A stretch of DNA of 64,000 nucleotides from Rhyacophila brunnea (lineage: Eukaryota > Arthropoda > Insecta > Trichoptera > Rhyacophilidae), in NCBI GenBank assembly GCA_022495005.1, contig JAGYXB010002036.1, positions 1 to 64,000 of the forward strand. Reading direction: 5' to 3'. Of the stretch, positions 11,001 to 23,118 are shown in pieces. Under the pieces are notes generated by a model that saw only the letters and a list, made by a program, of their open reading frames with translations, made no database searches and was not told the DNA's origin. The position numbers were made by a program, and so were the translations under genes. Numbering within the stretch: the first letter of the stretch is position 1; each line of letters begins with the position of its first letter.

Positions 11001-12787
11001 GTATTCATCTTTAGAATAGTTATTAGTTTAACAAAAATTAATGTCCTATTTATGGTGGAATTTTGACAGCCTACCTTCACCCATCGCTTTTGGTGTGCAC
11101 TATTTATGGTGGATTTCAACAGCCTATATCCAACCTTCGCTACACTACAACTAACAATTAGTTAAGGAAAAATAATGTGCGTTATTTATGGCGGATATTA
11201 ACAACCTACCTCCACCCTTCGCTAATGGTGTTAACCCATATCAGTCTACGGTATTCATATTTAGAATAGTTATTAGTTTAACAAAAATTAATATGTCCTA
11301 ATTATGGTGGAATTTGACAGCCTACCTTCACCCATCGCTATTGGTGTGCACTATTTATGGTGGATTTTAACAGCCTACATCCAACCTTTGCTACACTACA
11401 ACAAACAATTAGTTAAGGAAAAATTAATGTGCGCTATTTATGGCGGATATTAAAAGCCTACCTCTACCCTTCGCTTATGGTGTCAACCCATATTAGTCTA
11501 ATGTATTCATATTTAGAATAGTTATTAGTTTAACAAAAATTAATGTCCTTCTTTTGATTGATTTTGACAGCCTACCTTCACCCATCGCTATTGGTGTGCA
11601 CTATTTATGATGGATTTTAACAGCCTACATCTAACCTTCGCTACACTACAACTATAAAATAGTTTAGGAAAAATTAATGTGCGCTATTTTTGACGAATAT
11701 TAACAGCCTACCTCCACTTTTCGCTAATGGTGTCAACCTATATCAGTCTACGGTATTCATATTTAGAACGGTTATTTGCTTAACAAAATTTAGTGTGCAC
11801 TATTTATGGTAGATTTTAACAGCCTACCTCCACCTTTCGCTAATGGTGTCAACCCATATTTGTCTACCGTATTCATATTTAGAATAGTTATTAGTTTAAC
11901 GAAAATTAATATGTCCTATTTATGGTGGAATTTGACAGCCTACCTTCACCCATCGCTATTGGTGTGCACTATTTATGGTGGATTTTAACAGCCTACATCC
12001 AACCTTCGCTACACTACAACTAACAATTAGTTTAGGAAAAATTAATGTGCGCTATTTATGGCGGATATTAACAGCCTACCTCTACCCTTCGCTAATGGTG
12101 TCAACCCATATTAGTCTACCGTATTCATATTTAGAATAGTTATTAGTTTTACAAAAATTAATGTCCTATTTATGGTGGAATTTGACAGCCTACATTTACC
12201 CATCGCTATTGGTGTGCACTATTTATGGTGGATTTTAACAGCCTACCTTCAACCTTCGCTACACTACAACTAACAATAAGTTTAGGAAAAATTAATGTGC
12301 GCTATTTATGGCGGATATAAGCAGCCTACCTCCAACCTTCGCTAATGGTGTCAACTCATAGCAGTCTACCGTATTCATATTTAGAACAATTGGTTTAACA
12401 AAACTTTATGTGCGCTATTTATGGTGGATATTAACAGCCTACTTCCACTCCTCGCTACTGGTGTCAACACATATCAGTCGACTCTATTTATATTTAGAAC
12501 AATGAGTTTAACAGAATTTAGTGTGCACTGTTTGTGGTGGATTTGACAGCCTACCTCCACCCATCGCTACTGGTGTGCACTATTTATGGTGGATTATAAC
12601 AGCCTTCCTCCAACCTTCGCTACACTTCAACTAACAATTTGTTTAAGAAAAAATAATATGCGCTATTTATGGCGGATATTAACATCCTACCTCCACCCTT
12701 CGCTACTGTCCACCCATACCAATCTACCCTATTCACTTTGAAAATAATTTGTTTAACAGAATTTAGTGTGCACTATTTATGGTGGAT
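8067..12787 (+). repeat. Satellite array derived from MITE ends, ~250-bp higher-order unit
   Basis: The array consists of several dozen subunits, each with the core TGTGCACTATTTATGGTGGA, then TTTTAACAGCCTACCTCCAC, then CTTCGCTA. Early units (8101-8900) are about 113 bp. From about 9109 to 12297 the subunits form a trimer: a (~117 bp, with the AGAATAGTTATTAGTTTAAC flank), b (~51 bp, no flank) and c (~83 bp, with ACTACAACTAACAATTAG). The word GTGCGCTATTT recurs at 9109, 9359, 9609, 9860, 10112, 10364, 10614, 10927, 11177, 11429, 11679, 12047 and 12297, giving 250-252-bp spacing apart from two longer steps. Open frames within the array are by-products of the repeat and should not be called genes. 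Confidence 0.92.
8321..8388 (-). mobile_element. 68-bp LINE 3' tail inserted in a satellite monomer, 8-bp TSD
   Basis: The monomer sequence is interrupted exactly between duplicated CCCTATTT copies (8313-8320 and 8389-8396). The inserted 68 bp, read on the minus strand, matches the 3' end of the LINE fragment at 23939-24604: AAGTGGCGCGAACTTGTGC, TTGCCCTA, then CAGGGTGGAATAAGAAGAAG. The (GAA)-like tail is oriented as expected for target-primed insertion. It is a severely 5'-truncated retrotransposon copy. Confidence 0.85.
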
Positions 12788-13057
12788 CAAAATTTGCGCA
12801 TATTGTTTCATGAGATACACACCTACAAATTAACACATTGGCATTTATTGCAATATCAACTAAAGATACGAGATAAGAACTAGTCACGCATGTATTTTTT
12901 TTCAAATCGCCTTCCACTACTCACAATTAGGTAGGTACCATCAATTTCTGATTAGCAAAGTTCATATTATTGTTACTGCATTCTTTCGGTCGTCGCAATA
13001 AAAGTGTCTAGTTACCAATTTATTTTGTTGTTGTCTACCTACTACACACACATTCCA
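12788..13057. other. AT-rich spacer after the satellite
   Basis: Unique-looking sequence with no coding signal and no match to other repeats in the window. Confidence 0.4.
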
Positions 13058-13315
13058 TTCTGGATCATCTTTAGTTTGGTTTTGTGAGAATATAAATAGA
13101 GCCACGAAATGTCAACCTTCATACCAGATACATAATAAATATATTCATTTCTGGATCATCTTTAGTTTGGTTTTGTGAGAATATAAATAAAGCCACAAAA
13201 TGCCAACCTTCTTACCAAATACATAATATATATTAACTTCTGGACCAACATTAGTTCAGCTTTGAGGATATAAATAGAGCAACAAAATGGCAATCTTTGT
13301 TAGAAAAATGGCCGT
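13058..13315 (+). repeat. Tandem repeat, ~90-bp unit, about 2.9 copies
   Basis: Units start at CTGGATCATC (13060), CTGGATCATC (13151) and CTGGACCAAC (13240), giving periods of 91 and 89 bp. Each holds TTAGTTTGGTTTTGTGAG, a TATA-like ATATAAATA, then GCCAC(A/G)AAATG(T/C)CAACC. The third copy is the most diverged. Confidence 0.8.
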
Positions 13316-13513
13316 TTCTAGAACAATTTGAGCATATTTTTATGGCGAGTACATCGACTGGAATTAGTGGCAAACTGGCAACCTAGGAAACTATTGAAGC
13401 GATGTTGTCAATTCGCGCAGACGTATTCTATTTCAACGAAGATAAATGGCTATAAAGGTGGATCAACACCTCCTCTAACTTCTTACACGATCAACAAACA
13501 ACGGGAAGAGTTG

Positions 13514-13540
13514 ATTATATATATATATATATATATTATT
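13514..13540. repeat. (AT)n microsatellite
   Basis: An uninterrupted AT dinucleotide run that creates an artificial isoleucine/tyrosine open frame. Confidence 0.9.
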
Positions 13541-13834
13541 TACCCAACTAAACGCCGTGTGAAAAATATATTTTCCCATCGGTAAAATAATTTTCACAGT
13601 TTTACATATTATTGGAAACCTTGCTCCTGTCCAATCAATCATATTTCTCATCGTTTGTTACAAAACTTTCCGAAAACATTTCAATTCACTTAACTTCTCT
13701 GCAAACGAGTTTTATATTATCAAGAGGGGTTGGGAAATACGTTTTTGTCTATTTTTGAACAATTACCAACTTCCATTTGATTTATTCTGTCAATCATTAT
13801 TAGGCACATAAACAGGTAAGTAGGTATATACATA

Positions 13835-14020
13835 GTGAAAAAACCAATATTTTTATATTTTATTATCTTCTTCTTCCTCTTCGCTTTCATAGCATTAGGT
13901 CTTTTATACTTATGGTATATACTTGATTTTCAAAAAGTTAGCAAAGATAACTTACAGGATCTCAATGAAATTGCATTTAAGAAAATAACAGTTCCGTGGT
14001 TCGAATCTACGGTTCCATAA
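13835..14020 (+). CDS. Unrecognised small frame with one hydrophobic segment
   Basis: A 61-codon open frame that opens with GTG rather than ATG. It contains a strongly hydrophobic, phenylalanine- and leucine-rich stretch (residues about 5-30) that would form a membrane segment, followed by a polar tail. I see no splice sites that would make it an exon with confidence, no codon bias and no family match. AT-rich DNA often yields such frames by chance. Confidence 0.12.
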   Translation: MKKPIFLYFIIFFFLFAFIALGLLYLWYILDFQKVSKDNLQDLNEIAFKKITVPWFESTVP

Positions 14021-14189
14021 AATTTACGTATTACATTTCGTTGTATCTCAATTCACCGTGAACTCTTGTACTGAGATCAAAAAAAATACGCGTTGTTCAT
14101 GGATCATTAAAGATAGAGTTGTTTAAATTTTATTAGATTCAATAAGAAGATTAATTTGATATTGATTAAAATCAAATATCTTATAATTA

Positions 14190-15185
14190 ATTCTCTTCTT
14201 CTCTTCTTGGTCTTGCACTCATGGGTGAAGATCGTGAACACATTTAAATTTTGCCATCCTTTGAGCGACCAAGACTTTCCATCTTTATCGATCTTCCGCT
14301 TCTCTCAGGGCAGAATGGATGGTGCCTCCAGCAGCTCTTTCACTTGGTCGCTCCATCGCGCAGACGCTCTTCCTCTGTTTCGCCTTCTCTGGAGGCTACC
14401 TAAAACTACCAGTCTCTCCAGGTTGTCCGGTCTGCGTCTGACAGTATGTCCAAAAAACTGCAGAATTCTTCTCAGACATATCGTCAAGAGCCGTTCCTTT
14501 ATCTCCAGTCTCTGGATGATTGACTGGTTCGTCTTGTGCTCCGTCCAACAAATGCAAAGCATTCGGCGCCAACACCACCTCTCAAAGGCATCAATTGCTT
14601 TCCGTTCTCTTGCCTTCAGGGTCCACGACTCGACTCCGTATAGGAATATCGAGAACACTAATGTTTGCACAAGCATCATTTTTGTGGCAATCGAAATTCC
14701 CCGATCCTTCCATATAGTGGTAAGGCGTGTCATCGTATTTTTTTCAATCTGTGTGCGCCTTCATTTTTCCGCTTCACATCCGCCCTTTCCACTGATGGTT
14801 GATCCCAGATATAAAATCGTCGACTGTTCGAGGTTTTGGAGTGTACTTGGTGTTGGTAGAAGGTTGGCCCGATCAACAACCATTAACTTGGTCTTATTCC
14901 TATTAATAAGGAGGCCGTATTTGCGACTCTCTTCCTCTACCCAGTGTAGCAGCTCTGTGAGTTCTCTTTCATCAGCAGCGATTAGTGTGGTATCATCTGC
15001 AAATCTTAAGTTGTTTAGTTTCTGGCCATCAATTGTTATTCCGCCTTGCCAATGATCTAGGGCTATTTGCATTGTATGCTCTCCATTTATATTAAATAAC
15101 TGGGGAGATAAAACACATCCCTGACGAACTCCTTTCTCGGTTCGGAAACTTTCGAACTCGAAAACGCACTATTTACTCACCTTTG
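14190..15185 (-). pseudogene. RTE-like LINE fragment: RT palm and C-terminal region
   Basis: Read on the minus strand, this is the 3' part of a non-LTR retrotransposon. It has the reverse transcriptase catalytic box NNLRFADDTTLIA (around 14990-15010), then YLGSTISGKGG and KTKLMVV. After a frame break come MLVQTLVFSIFLYGVESWTL (about 14610-14690) and the C-terminal GH-R box (FFGHTVRRRPDNLERLVVLG), then RGRASARWSDQVKELL. The 3' end near 14190 has a GAAGAAGA-type tail. The 5' half (endonuclease and N-terminal RT) is missing, and at least one frameshift separates the two open segments near 14740. The base composition is clearly richer in G+C than its surroundings. Confidence 0.85.
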
Positions 15186-16781
15186 TGTGGCTATTGTTTT
15201 ATAAGTTTTTGATAAGACAATATGTAAGGTGTGATGGAACTCCCATTTCCAGAATTACCTTCCACATACAGTCCCATCTTACGCAGTATTAATTACGTGG
15301 TCATTATTATTACATATTTGATAGTATAACTTGATACTTGCCAGCACATACTTTCTAATTTACTTTTGAACTATTTAGAATGCTACGAGTATATAGTTAA
15401 ATATATTTCAAATTTACTCACCTACCTATTTTTTGGTCTTTCCTTTGCATTTGGGTGGTTTTTATTACGTATTTTATTTAGACATAAATTTTATCCTCAT
15501 ACTATATGGCTACATATTTTTAATACAACAGCTCACGGTGTACTGTAATACGGCCAATTTTCTAAATAGTTACGTGAATTTATATATCTGGCCATCACAA
15601 AACCACCATATTACCATGGTTATTATCTCGAATGCGCCCTACTTATCGTTAGTGAAATAAAGTGACCTCTGTACCCTTTTACTGAAAATCTTAAAAACTT
15701 TAAATGCTTTAAATTTACCATGTTTGAAATCAAGTGGCCATGACCAATTGGGTCCGTTCGGTTCGGCTCCGCTTGGTCGGATCCCATCAGCAAGCAGTCC
15801 CAGAGGACGTGTACAAACAGCGTCTTGATGATCGTGCCCGCGTATTGTGACACTCATCAAGTAGATAGTTTTTGAACAAATACAATCATATATTGGTAAT
15901 CAAATGGCATTTTTTTTAAGCGTGCAGGATCTATGAACTATCAAAATTCTGTGAAATCACGTGGTAATAAAAAATTAATGTCAGATACCAGTGAAAGTAG
16001 CTATGGGGAGGTCTTAACCCGGAATATTCCGTCGTTGATAATAATAATAATATTATGATATCCATAATAGTTATAGTTCAAATGCTGTCTGGAATATTGT
16101 TATAGTTATAATATAGTTCTTGCAAAAGTGTATCTTTATAATTTATTTAATGACATTTTTTCTAGGCGGTATTTTTATGGAGTATTAAGTTCACTTCCTA
16201 TGAGTAATTTTATAGTATAATATGCATTATGGCCAAGGATGGAACGTGCATTTTAATGTGCTATTAAAATATCTTATATTCAACATTTTTTCTTGGCGGT
16301 TATGTAAAATTTAGGGGCCAGATAACTTAAAAGCTTTTCTGGGTTGTAACCGAAAGCTTGTATTATGCCTCAATTATATTAAAACCTTATTTAAACAGAT
16401 AAAACTTTTAGTATATTTACGATAAAATCTGTTATGAGCGTTTTTGAAAGAGGGTTTTTGTCAAAAATAGCATTCTGGAATAAAAATAATTGTCACTAAT
16501 TATTATAACAGAAAAATATTAATATATTTTTTGAACAGCATATTATTATTTTGAACATAATATACCTATATATACATATTATTATTATTTTGTAAAAATA
16601 GTATTTAAGACAGTTTCTTACATCGCACTCCCATGTATGACCTACCTTGTTTCAGAGTTTGTTATACCTATCAAAGCTGATGAAATACCTACCCAACTTT
16701 ACAAGTTAATAAGGGCTAATAAAAAATGTCTATATAAGATTATGCATACCTACAAAAGTATACTAAATTGATAAACACAAG
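15186..16781. other. AT-rich DNA with one GC-richer island (15720-15850)
   Basis: Mostly featureless. At about 15720-15850 a GC-richer stretch (CCGTTCGGTTCGGCTCCGC and downstream) gives overlapping minus-strand open frames of 73-76 codons that I do not recognise. It may be the remains of a mobile element. Confidence 0.4.
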
Positions 16782-17161
16782 TGTGGGCCAACATATGGTC
16801 GTAGGACTACTTTGTTTTCCCACCACCACCCGTCATGTATGTACAGTCGTGGATATGCAGGGCCGCCTTCCATGACGCTGTAAACGTGTCTGAAAGAAGT
16901 GATTTTAAATGCTTATTCCGTCATGGGACTGATGCTACAATCATGCACCGTAGTGCTTAAAGAAGAAAGTTAAGGACTATAGACCCGCACCTGAATATCA
17001 TACACAAGAAGTCAGTAAACAAATTATATAAAAAGCGGCACGCGTTCACACCCTTTGTCTATTGCATTTCCACTTGCATTCTGTTGAATAAACATTAAAA
17101 CTTTAACTTTCATGAAATCTTTATTGTTACTTAATCATCTTCTCGCCATCTAGTCTAAACA
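16782..17161 (+). promoter_or_regulatory. LTR-like promoter segment (tentative)
   Basis: The segment starts TGTGGGCCAACATATGG and ends ...AGTCTAAACA. Inside, TTATATAAAAAG (about 17024) looks like a TATA box, followed about 25 bp later by TCACACCC, and GAATAAACATTAAAAC (about 17085) resembles a polyadenylation signal. That order is what an LTR (U3-R-U5) shows. However, I found no target-site duplication and no second copy in the window, so a solo LTR is only a suggestion. Confidence 0.3.
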
Positions 17162-17364
17162 TATCCCTGGAGGTACATTACTTGACAATTACCTTCAAGA
17201 CGATGGTCTTTAAACGAAACAACTATGCATACTACCCAGGAGCTGCACATAAATCTAGTATTCGGTCCTTTCAACATAAGTCACTTGATTCCTTTGCATT
17301 TTCCCCTGATGAACGTAACAATACCTACAAGAGAAAGACTATATCAGAGCGATGTTTGCTCATT

Positions 17365-17790
17365 AAATGCGGTTCTTTTAAAATATCGTCGGTGTTTTGT
17401 AAAAAGGGCGAATCAACCATTTTGGCGAAATCGAGATTTTAATGAAAATACAATATGTACCCACTAGCTTTGTTGTGTAAAAACGGAGAATTTTTATCTC
17501 CACAGGAAAGTACTTAAAAACAATAATGCACTAAAATTAAATTAATTAAAATTACGAAATAAAAAGCAATTAATGTGACATATTAGGCCTTTTAAAATAT
17601 TATATAATAATACCTATTATAATGACAGTATTCTTTTTAAGCTTTATTATAAACTTGTTAGATGTTTATAACATCTACATGTAAAAAACAAACAAATGTC
17701 AAAAGTTAAAAATCCTCCTCCTGTAAAGTAGCATTTTGGTTAATTCGCCCTTTTTACAAAACAACGACGATATATAAAATAACACATTTT
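17365..17790. repeat. Inverted-repeat element, ~41-bp arms
   Basis: The left arm at 17383-17424 (ATATCGTCGGTGTTTTGTAA then AAAGGGCGAATCAACC) and the right arm at 17733-17775 are inverted copies with a few mismatches. Weaker similarity continues outward for another 15-20 bp. The spacer of about 310 bp has no coding sequence. It may be a MITE with internalised arms; no TSD was found. Confidence 0.5.
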
Positions 17791-20046
17791 ATTACAAAAT
17801 CCTATAAATGCGTTCGATTGTTATTAATTATTTAGGGAATTTGGTATGTATGACCATAGGTGAAGTGCGTTAAAATAGGGAGCAAGTTGGCCATAGACTA
17901 CAGCGGCGAACAATATAATATGTTCAATTTATTTCAATTTTTTTATTTTTTCAACATATTGTGGACATTACAAATTATAAGTTTAAGACGTTCACAACAT
18001 GACATTTAGAAAGAAAGATATATAAATATAACAGTATTACATAAAAAAAGAGATAGATTAGTAGATAAATTGGATAGGTACAAGGAAGTACACCGGATGA
18101 GTTAAGCAGACCCTATTTTAAGAATTTATAAAACAACGTCCACCTAAACTCATTCTCACGTAGGTGAAATATATCAACACCCGAAGCAATTTCGTTGAAC
18201 ATAGTTATCGCCCTCCTAATTGGCATTACCAGTGGCAGGTTGGTTACCTTCTTGTTTCTTGTTGCATATATTATTATCCCTTACATAATATACCTAATAT
18301 TTAAATTCCTTATAAAGTATCATTAGTATCAAGTAATTCATCTTAATTACGCAATCAAATTCCTTTCATAATTCTTGGGCATTCATAGTAGTTTGTTAAA
18401 TATCGGTGTAATAAAACCGCTAGATGCTGGGTCAAAAGTGGTCTCTGCTCAAACAATGGGGTTTATAATGAGTGTTATTAAAATGCCCCTTGGCAACATG
18501 ATGGTATTTGCAACGTGGGGTTATTTCTTAATTGAAAGCCTATTCAATGGCATAGCATAGAGGAAGATTTTTTCTGTGCTTTTTACAAAAAATGAGTCAT
18601 TTTTTTTCAGAGTGAATAGTTCATAATAAAAGTAACTTACCTTTTTCTTTGTTCGGTAAAAGCTTTTGAAAATTTAGTCAAATACTTTTAAACATCAGTG
18701 CATAAAAAAGGTCTTTATATGATAGTTTTGTGCTTTTTTGAAAAGAAATAAGGAAGAAAAAGTAATTATAGCGCCTTATATATCAAAAACTTTCTTAACT
18801 TTTCTAATAAGTACTTATTATTTCCTAAACTTTTTGGATTCATGAAAAAACGTTATAAATATAAACTTTTCTTTTTATAGTAAAAATATACATCACGTTG
18901 GTGGCGTCTAACCATTTTATACTTAGGCGTAAAAAGGGTAAAATAATATTTTTGTAATAACGGGCTAGGGACTTTTAAATCTTCCTTTTAATCAAATCGT
19001 TTTTCCACTGAAAATAAGAAAAATATTGAAAATCTAAGCCAAGAGCTTTTAACAGCCACTATTTTCAGGTGATGTGCCAATAGTTGAGGTATTATATAGT
19101 TCTATAATTTCCAGTGCCAACACAATTCCATGTGCTATATATTCCCCACCGCTGATATAGGTGTGTGTGTGTGTTTTTTTTTTTTAATATATAAGATGTA
19201 TACTTTGCACCATGAAATTATACATCAAAATGATAACAATAAGTACAACCAAGGAAGTTTCATTATTATAAATAGTACACATAACAACAATAACGTGAAG
19301 TTACTTCATAGAAAAAAATAGTACATAATATACATTCCACAAAATATCACATACGTACTTCTGGTTCAATATTGTCATAATAATTTGTCGTACTTACTGT
19401 TATCGTTATATTCCAGTATTATTATCATAATGTCATATTTCATATCATAAATTATGTTCCTACCAAATTGATAAATTCGATAGGTACTTATCCCTACCGA
19501 CTGATTTTATACCGTTGAAGGCAATCATTATTATTTCCATAAACATTAACTGCAGATACTTACTACATAATAATATAATACTGACTAAAATTCAATACAT
19601 TTTATTTATAAAATGATATATTACATCTTACATGCATTACATAATATGTATGATATTTTTATCTGCTAAGTATCAAAATTGAGTTTTTTATTACGTGAGC
19701 AAGTTATACGTTATAAAAAATGACTCAAATGTGGAATTATTTGACTTCTTATATTCTTTCGAGACGATAAAGCTGACAAACATTTATCCTAATACATTTA
19801 ATAACATAATAATATGGAATTTCCTTTTTCGAATATTTAATTTAAAAAAAACCCGCTACATAACTTACATTTTACTTTAATTATTTTTAATTAAAAATTT
19901 GGTTCCTTTCAACACACGAATCCAATCCGCATCAATCATTTTACAGATTTTAACATCATAGAATATGTCAAGTCAGTTCTTTAGGTCGTAGACAAATTAT
20001 AACATTTTCTATTATACCCCAATTACTTACGTAAAGTATCACCATG
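17791..20046. other. AT-rich DNA, no recognised feature
   Basis: A 61-codon ATG-less frame at 18375-18560 (+) sits in slightly less AT-rich sequence but matches nothing I know. No paired repeats were detected. Confidence 0.4.
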
Positions 20047-20895
20047 GAATGTCCTCAACACTGCTCTGCTAAGTAAAAATACAGTGTTTTTGCTTTTAGT
20101 TAAATGAGAACCCAAGTTTTAAATTACATTTTATATAATATAAGAGTGAGGAAGTGAGATGGGATAAGGAACCGGAGGGTAGGTTGGTCGACTCCAATAA
20201 TAAGAAGAGTGATGCGTGAATGAAATGAACCCTGGTTTTATTATCTCCTTCCAAATAAATATTAATTTAATTATTACAGGTACGTTTACAGATTATAATT
20301 TAGATGTGTGCAATCACGGTGATGCGTTCTGACGAATTGCGAAGTCGATCGGGCGGAGCACAACGTTAACCTTACGGTTAAATCTTTGATAACTGACTGA
20401 CATATTGTTTTCATGTACTTAGTGTTTTTATAGTGATTCGATACAATAGAAAATGCTGTTATCACTACTTGAATATTTTGATAATCATGCTTTGTTGTGT
20501 AATGCATGGCTCGTTTATAAATAATTGATTTTAATTTTAACAATTAAGCAGTTTTAATAATTAGGCAAGATTGATTTTCATATAAACAATTTTTGTGCAT
20601 ACCATGATAAATCGTTTTGTAAATTATAAATAATTGATTAATATAATTATTGAATAATTTTTCCAAATTAGCTTTCTGTTAAAAATTGATTGATTTACAT
20701 TAATCGCTTATTTTGCTATTTCAACAATATTATGTTGCAAGATACATTGTAATTATAAATTAATGGTTTCCTGCCGAGTCATGTTGATGGTAGGGTATTG
20801 ACCTCTCCACAAAAGAAAGGGTAGTTTTAAACTCGGGTTCTCATTTCACTTAAACAGAAACACTGTCTTTTTACTTATCAGGGCAGAATACTTGA
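20047..20895. mobile_element. Non-autonomous element with ~65-bp inverted ends
   Basis: Left end 20047-20115 (CTGCTCTGCTAAGTAAAAAT, CAGTGTTTTT, AAATGAGAACCCA) is the inverse of right end 20833-20894 (GGGTTCTCATTTCACTTAAA, AACACTGTCTTTTTACTTAT). The right inner part (20535-20825) recurs inverted at 53235-53525, so this is a dispersed family. No transposase is visible. The exact termini and TSD are unresolved. Confidence 0.6.
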
Positions 20896-22598
20896 GAATC
20901 GGTTAAACCAAAATAAATTTCAAATCGCATTGGCAAATACATACTATATGAATTTTCTATTCTATAGGAAAGCAAGGAGTATAGCCGATTGTAATCAAGA
21001 GATTATTTAGTATCAGTCTGTACGTTTCTTGCAGGACTTGGTTACTTTTCAGTTGGTCAGTCGGTAACATGATACTGAGCTAATACAAACTGCGAGGTAA
21101 AAAAGCCGTTTTTTGTTGTTAAAATATGCAAAAACAATTTTAAAAAAGCAAAAAATACGAAATGATTAATTACCACGAAAAAATATGTCACATTTTTTAT
21201 TATATGTTTAATTAGATGTATATTTATCATGTAGGTACGTCTGTAAGAATTTTTTAACTAATAGTATTATGAAGTGGGTGTATGCATTTTTGAATATGTT
21301 AGTTAGCGCGAGGTATCAGGATTGATCTGGTTCAGAGAAAAATCGGAGTATTTATGCATATTGTGTATTGAAATCTATATAAATATAAATATTATTTACA
21401 GAACACACCATTCCATACACTATCTGACAGAAAAATAAGTAAGTAGGTACTATTTCAAAAAAAAAAATATATACATCTGATCTTACACCTAATAAAATAT
21501 AGAAGAGTTTAGTTTTAAATACATTTAATATTATTTATTTATAACAATTTCCTAAAAATATGTCATAAAATTTGTATGTTTTCTTTTATTTTAAATTGCC
21601 TTTTTTAAATGCAGATGAAGCTTAGTTTTTGCTACTTTCATTTCTATTAATATGCTAATGAAAAAAAAAATATAATAATTAATTTTTCTGGCAGACTTAA
21701 ACTTCAGGGAAAGCTAAAATTGTGTAGACATTTTATTTTTCACATACTTTTTTTCCATTTAAAGAGGGTGAATAGTAGTGTACATTTACATTATGCATTG
21801 TCTAAAGCTCACGATACTTTGGAATGCATTTTATTTATTTGTATACATGCAATACTATTCGTGCTTAGAATAACTTCCAGCCTCTCGAATACCAAAGTAT
21901 GACTTGATACATAAATTTTACATTACCAGACTGAAACCCATATTCAAATGTGTCGCGAACAAACAAGAGTAAAATCTCTTTAAAATGCGAACAAGCGCTC
22001 GAATTTGCCAAGATTATTATTTATGTCTCTCAGTCAAAATGACGTCAAATGGAATAATATTTTTTTTTCTCAAAGCATAATGTATATTTTTTTCGAATTG
22101 GTTTTACATTGCTTTGCGGATGAAATTTTGAGTGTTTTATATTCAAGATTAATGGAATAATAGCAATTTAGATCGGGTGCTTATAATTGAACTTCGCACA
22201 TTATTAACATTTTTTTCCCATCGAAATATTACGAAGCTCGTGCCAAGCGTAATAACAGTAATTTGTAAATTCCAATAAAAAATCGGTATTCGGTCAAAAA
22301 AGGTTGGATATTTTTACTTAAAGCACAGCCAAACTCGGATTTCATTAAGTATATTATTTTTCTATTATATTATTGCAATAATTATTATCCCACTTTTATA
22401 CATTCGGTTACATTATATTGAAACTATAATAACAAAAACATTTTTTTTCTATAGCGGAACATATTTATTGTATTGTAACATGAAAAAAATGTCATTACAT
22501 AACAATATCTCAGTAGTGTACTTTCTTCAATGAAATATTCATTGTGGAATAAAATAAGTATTATAGACATCCAGTGATAGTATTATGAAACATAACGT
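20896..22598. other. AT-rich DNA, no recognised feature
   Basis: A 60-codon frame at 21720-21902 (+) starts with TTG rather than ATG and shows no family signature. Nothing else stands out. Confidence 0.4.
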
Positions 22599-23118
22599 TG
22601 TAGCTGCAGAATAATAAGTGATCAAATATCTATTGTTTAAGATATCAAATTACTCTGCAGTAATATATTCCCAGTGAATCCATTTCCAGTTAACAACTTA
22701 GCTAGACCAGCAAGTCGATTGGCGAAATTAGAGACGGTGTATAATTACATCATATCATAGCACATTATACCATTACAGTGTATTAGCCGAATAATCATTT
22801 TTCATAGTATTATATTTTCTTACGACTGTAATAACAAATAATATTTCTTTTCGCTACTCAATTTAAAACGCTGATTCTATAATTAGTCTAATATGATTAT
22901 GTACCAGAATTTTATATTAATGTGTTACTTTTAATTGTATAAATAACGAAGAATAATTTATCTAGATGTCACTCGAATCCAAGTACTTAGCTCGTAACTA
23001 TCATTGTATAATATACTATTGTACCGATACGCTGCTAATAAATCTCACCCTGCTACATCGAAGACTTCATTATCATCATCCTCTACCTATACATCGACAC
23101 CACACTAGTGACCCAACA
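22599..23118 (-). mobile_element. Solo LTR of a Ty3/gypsy-like retrotransposon, 4-bp TSD
   Basis: This 520-bp segment reads, on the minus strand, TGTTGGGTCACTAGTG ... CTGCAGCTACA, that is TG...CA ends. It is flanked by the 4-bp direct repeat ACGT (22595-22598 and 23119-23122). A second copy in the opposite orientation lies at 61473-61993 with its own TSD. No internal retroviral-type genes are present, so this is a solo LTR left by recombination. The 4-bp TSD fits Ty3/gypsy elements; the clade is inferred. Confidence 0.88.

Noticed and set aside
9859..11988. Open frames of 60-65 codons repeated through the satellite (VCTIYGGF-type endings)
   Set aside because: They follow the tandem repeat, recur with its period and start at chance codons. 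They have no independent coding signal.
14396..14717. Several overlapping open frames on both strands
   Set aside because: They are shadow frames of the LINE reverse transcriptase on the minus strand, which carries the recognisable motifs.
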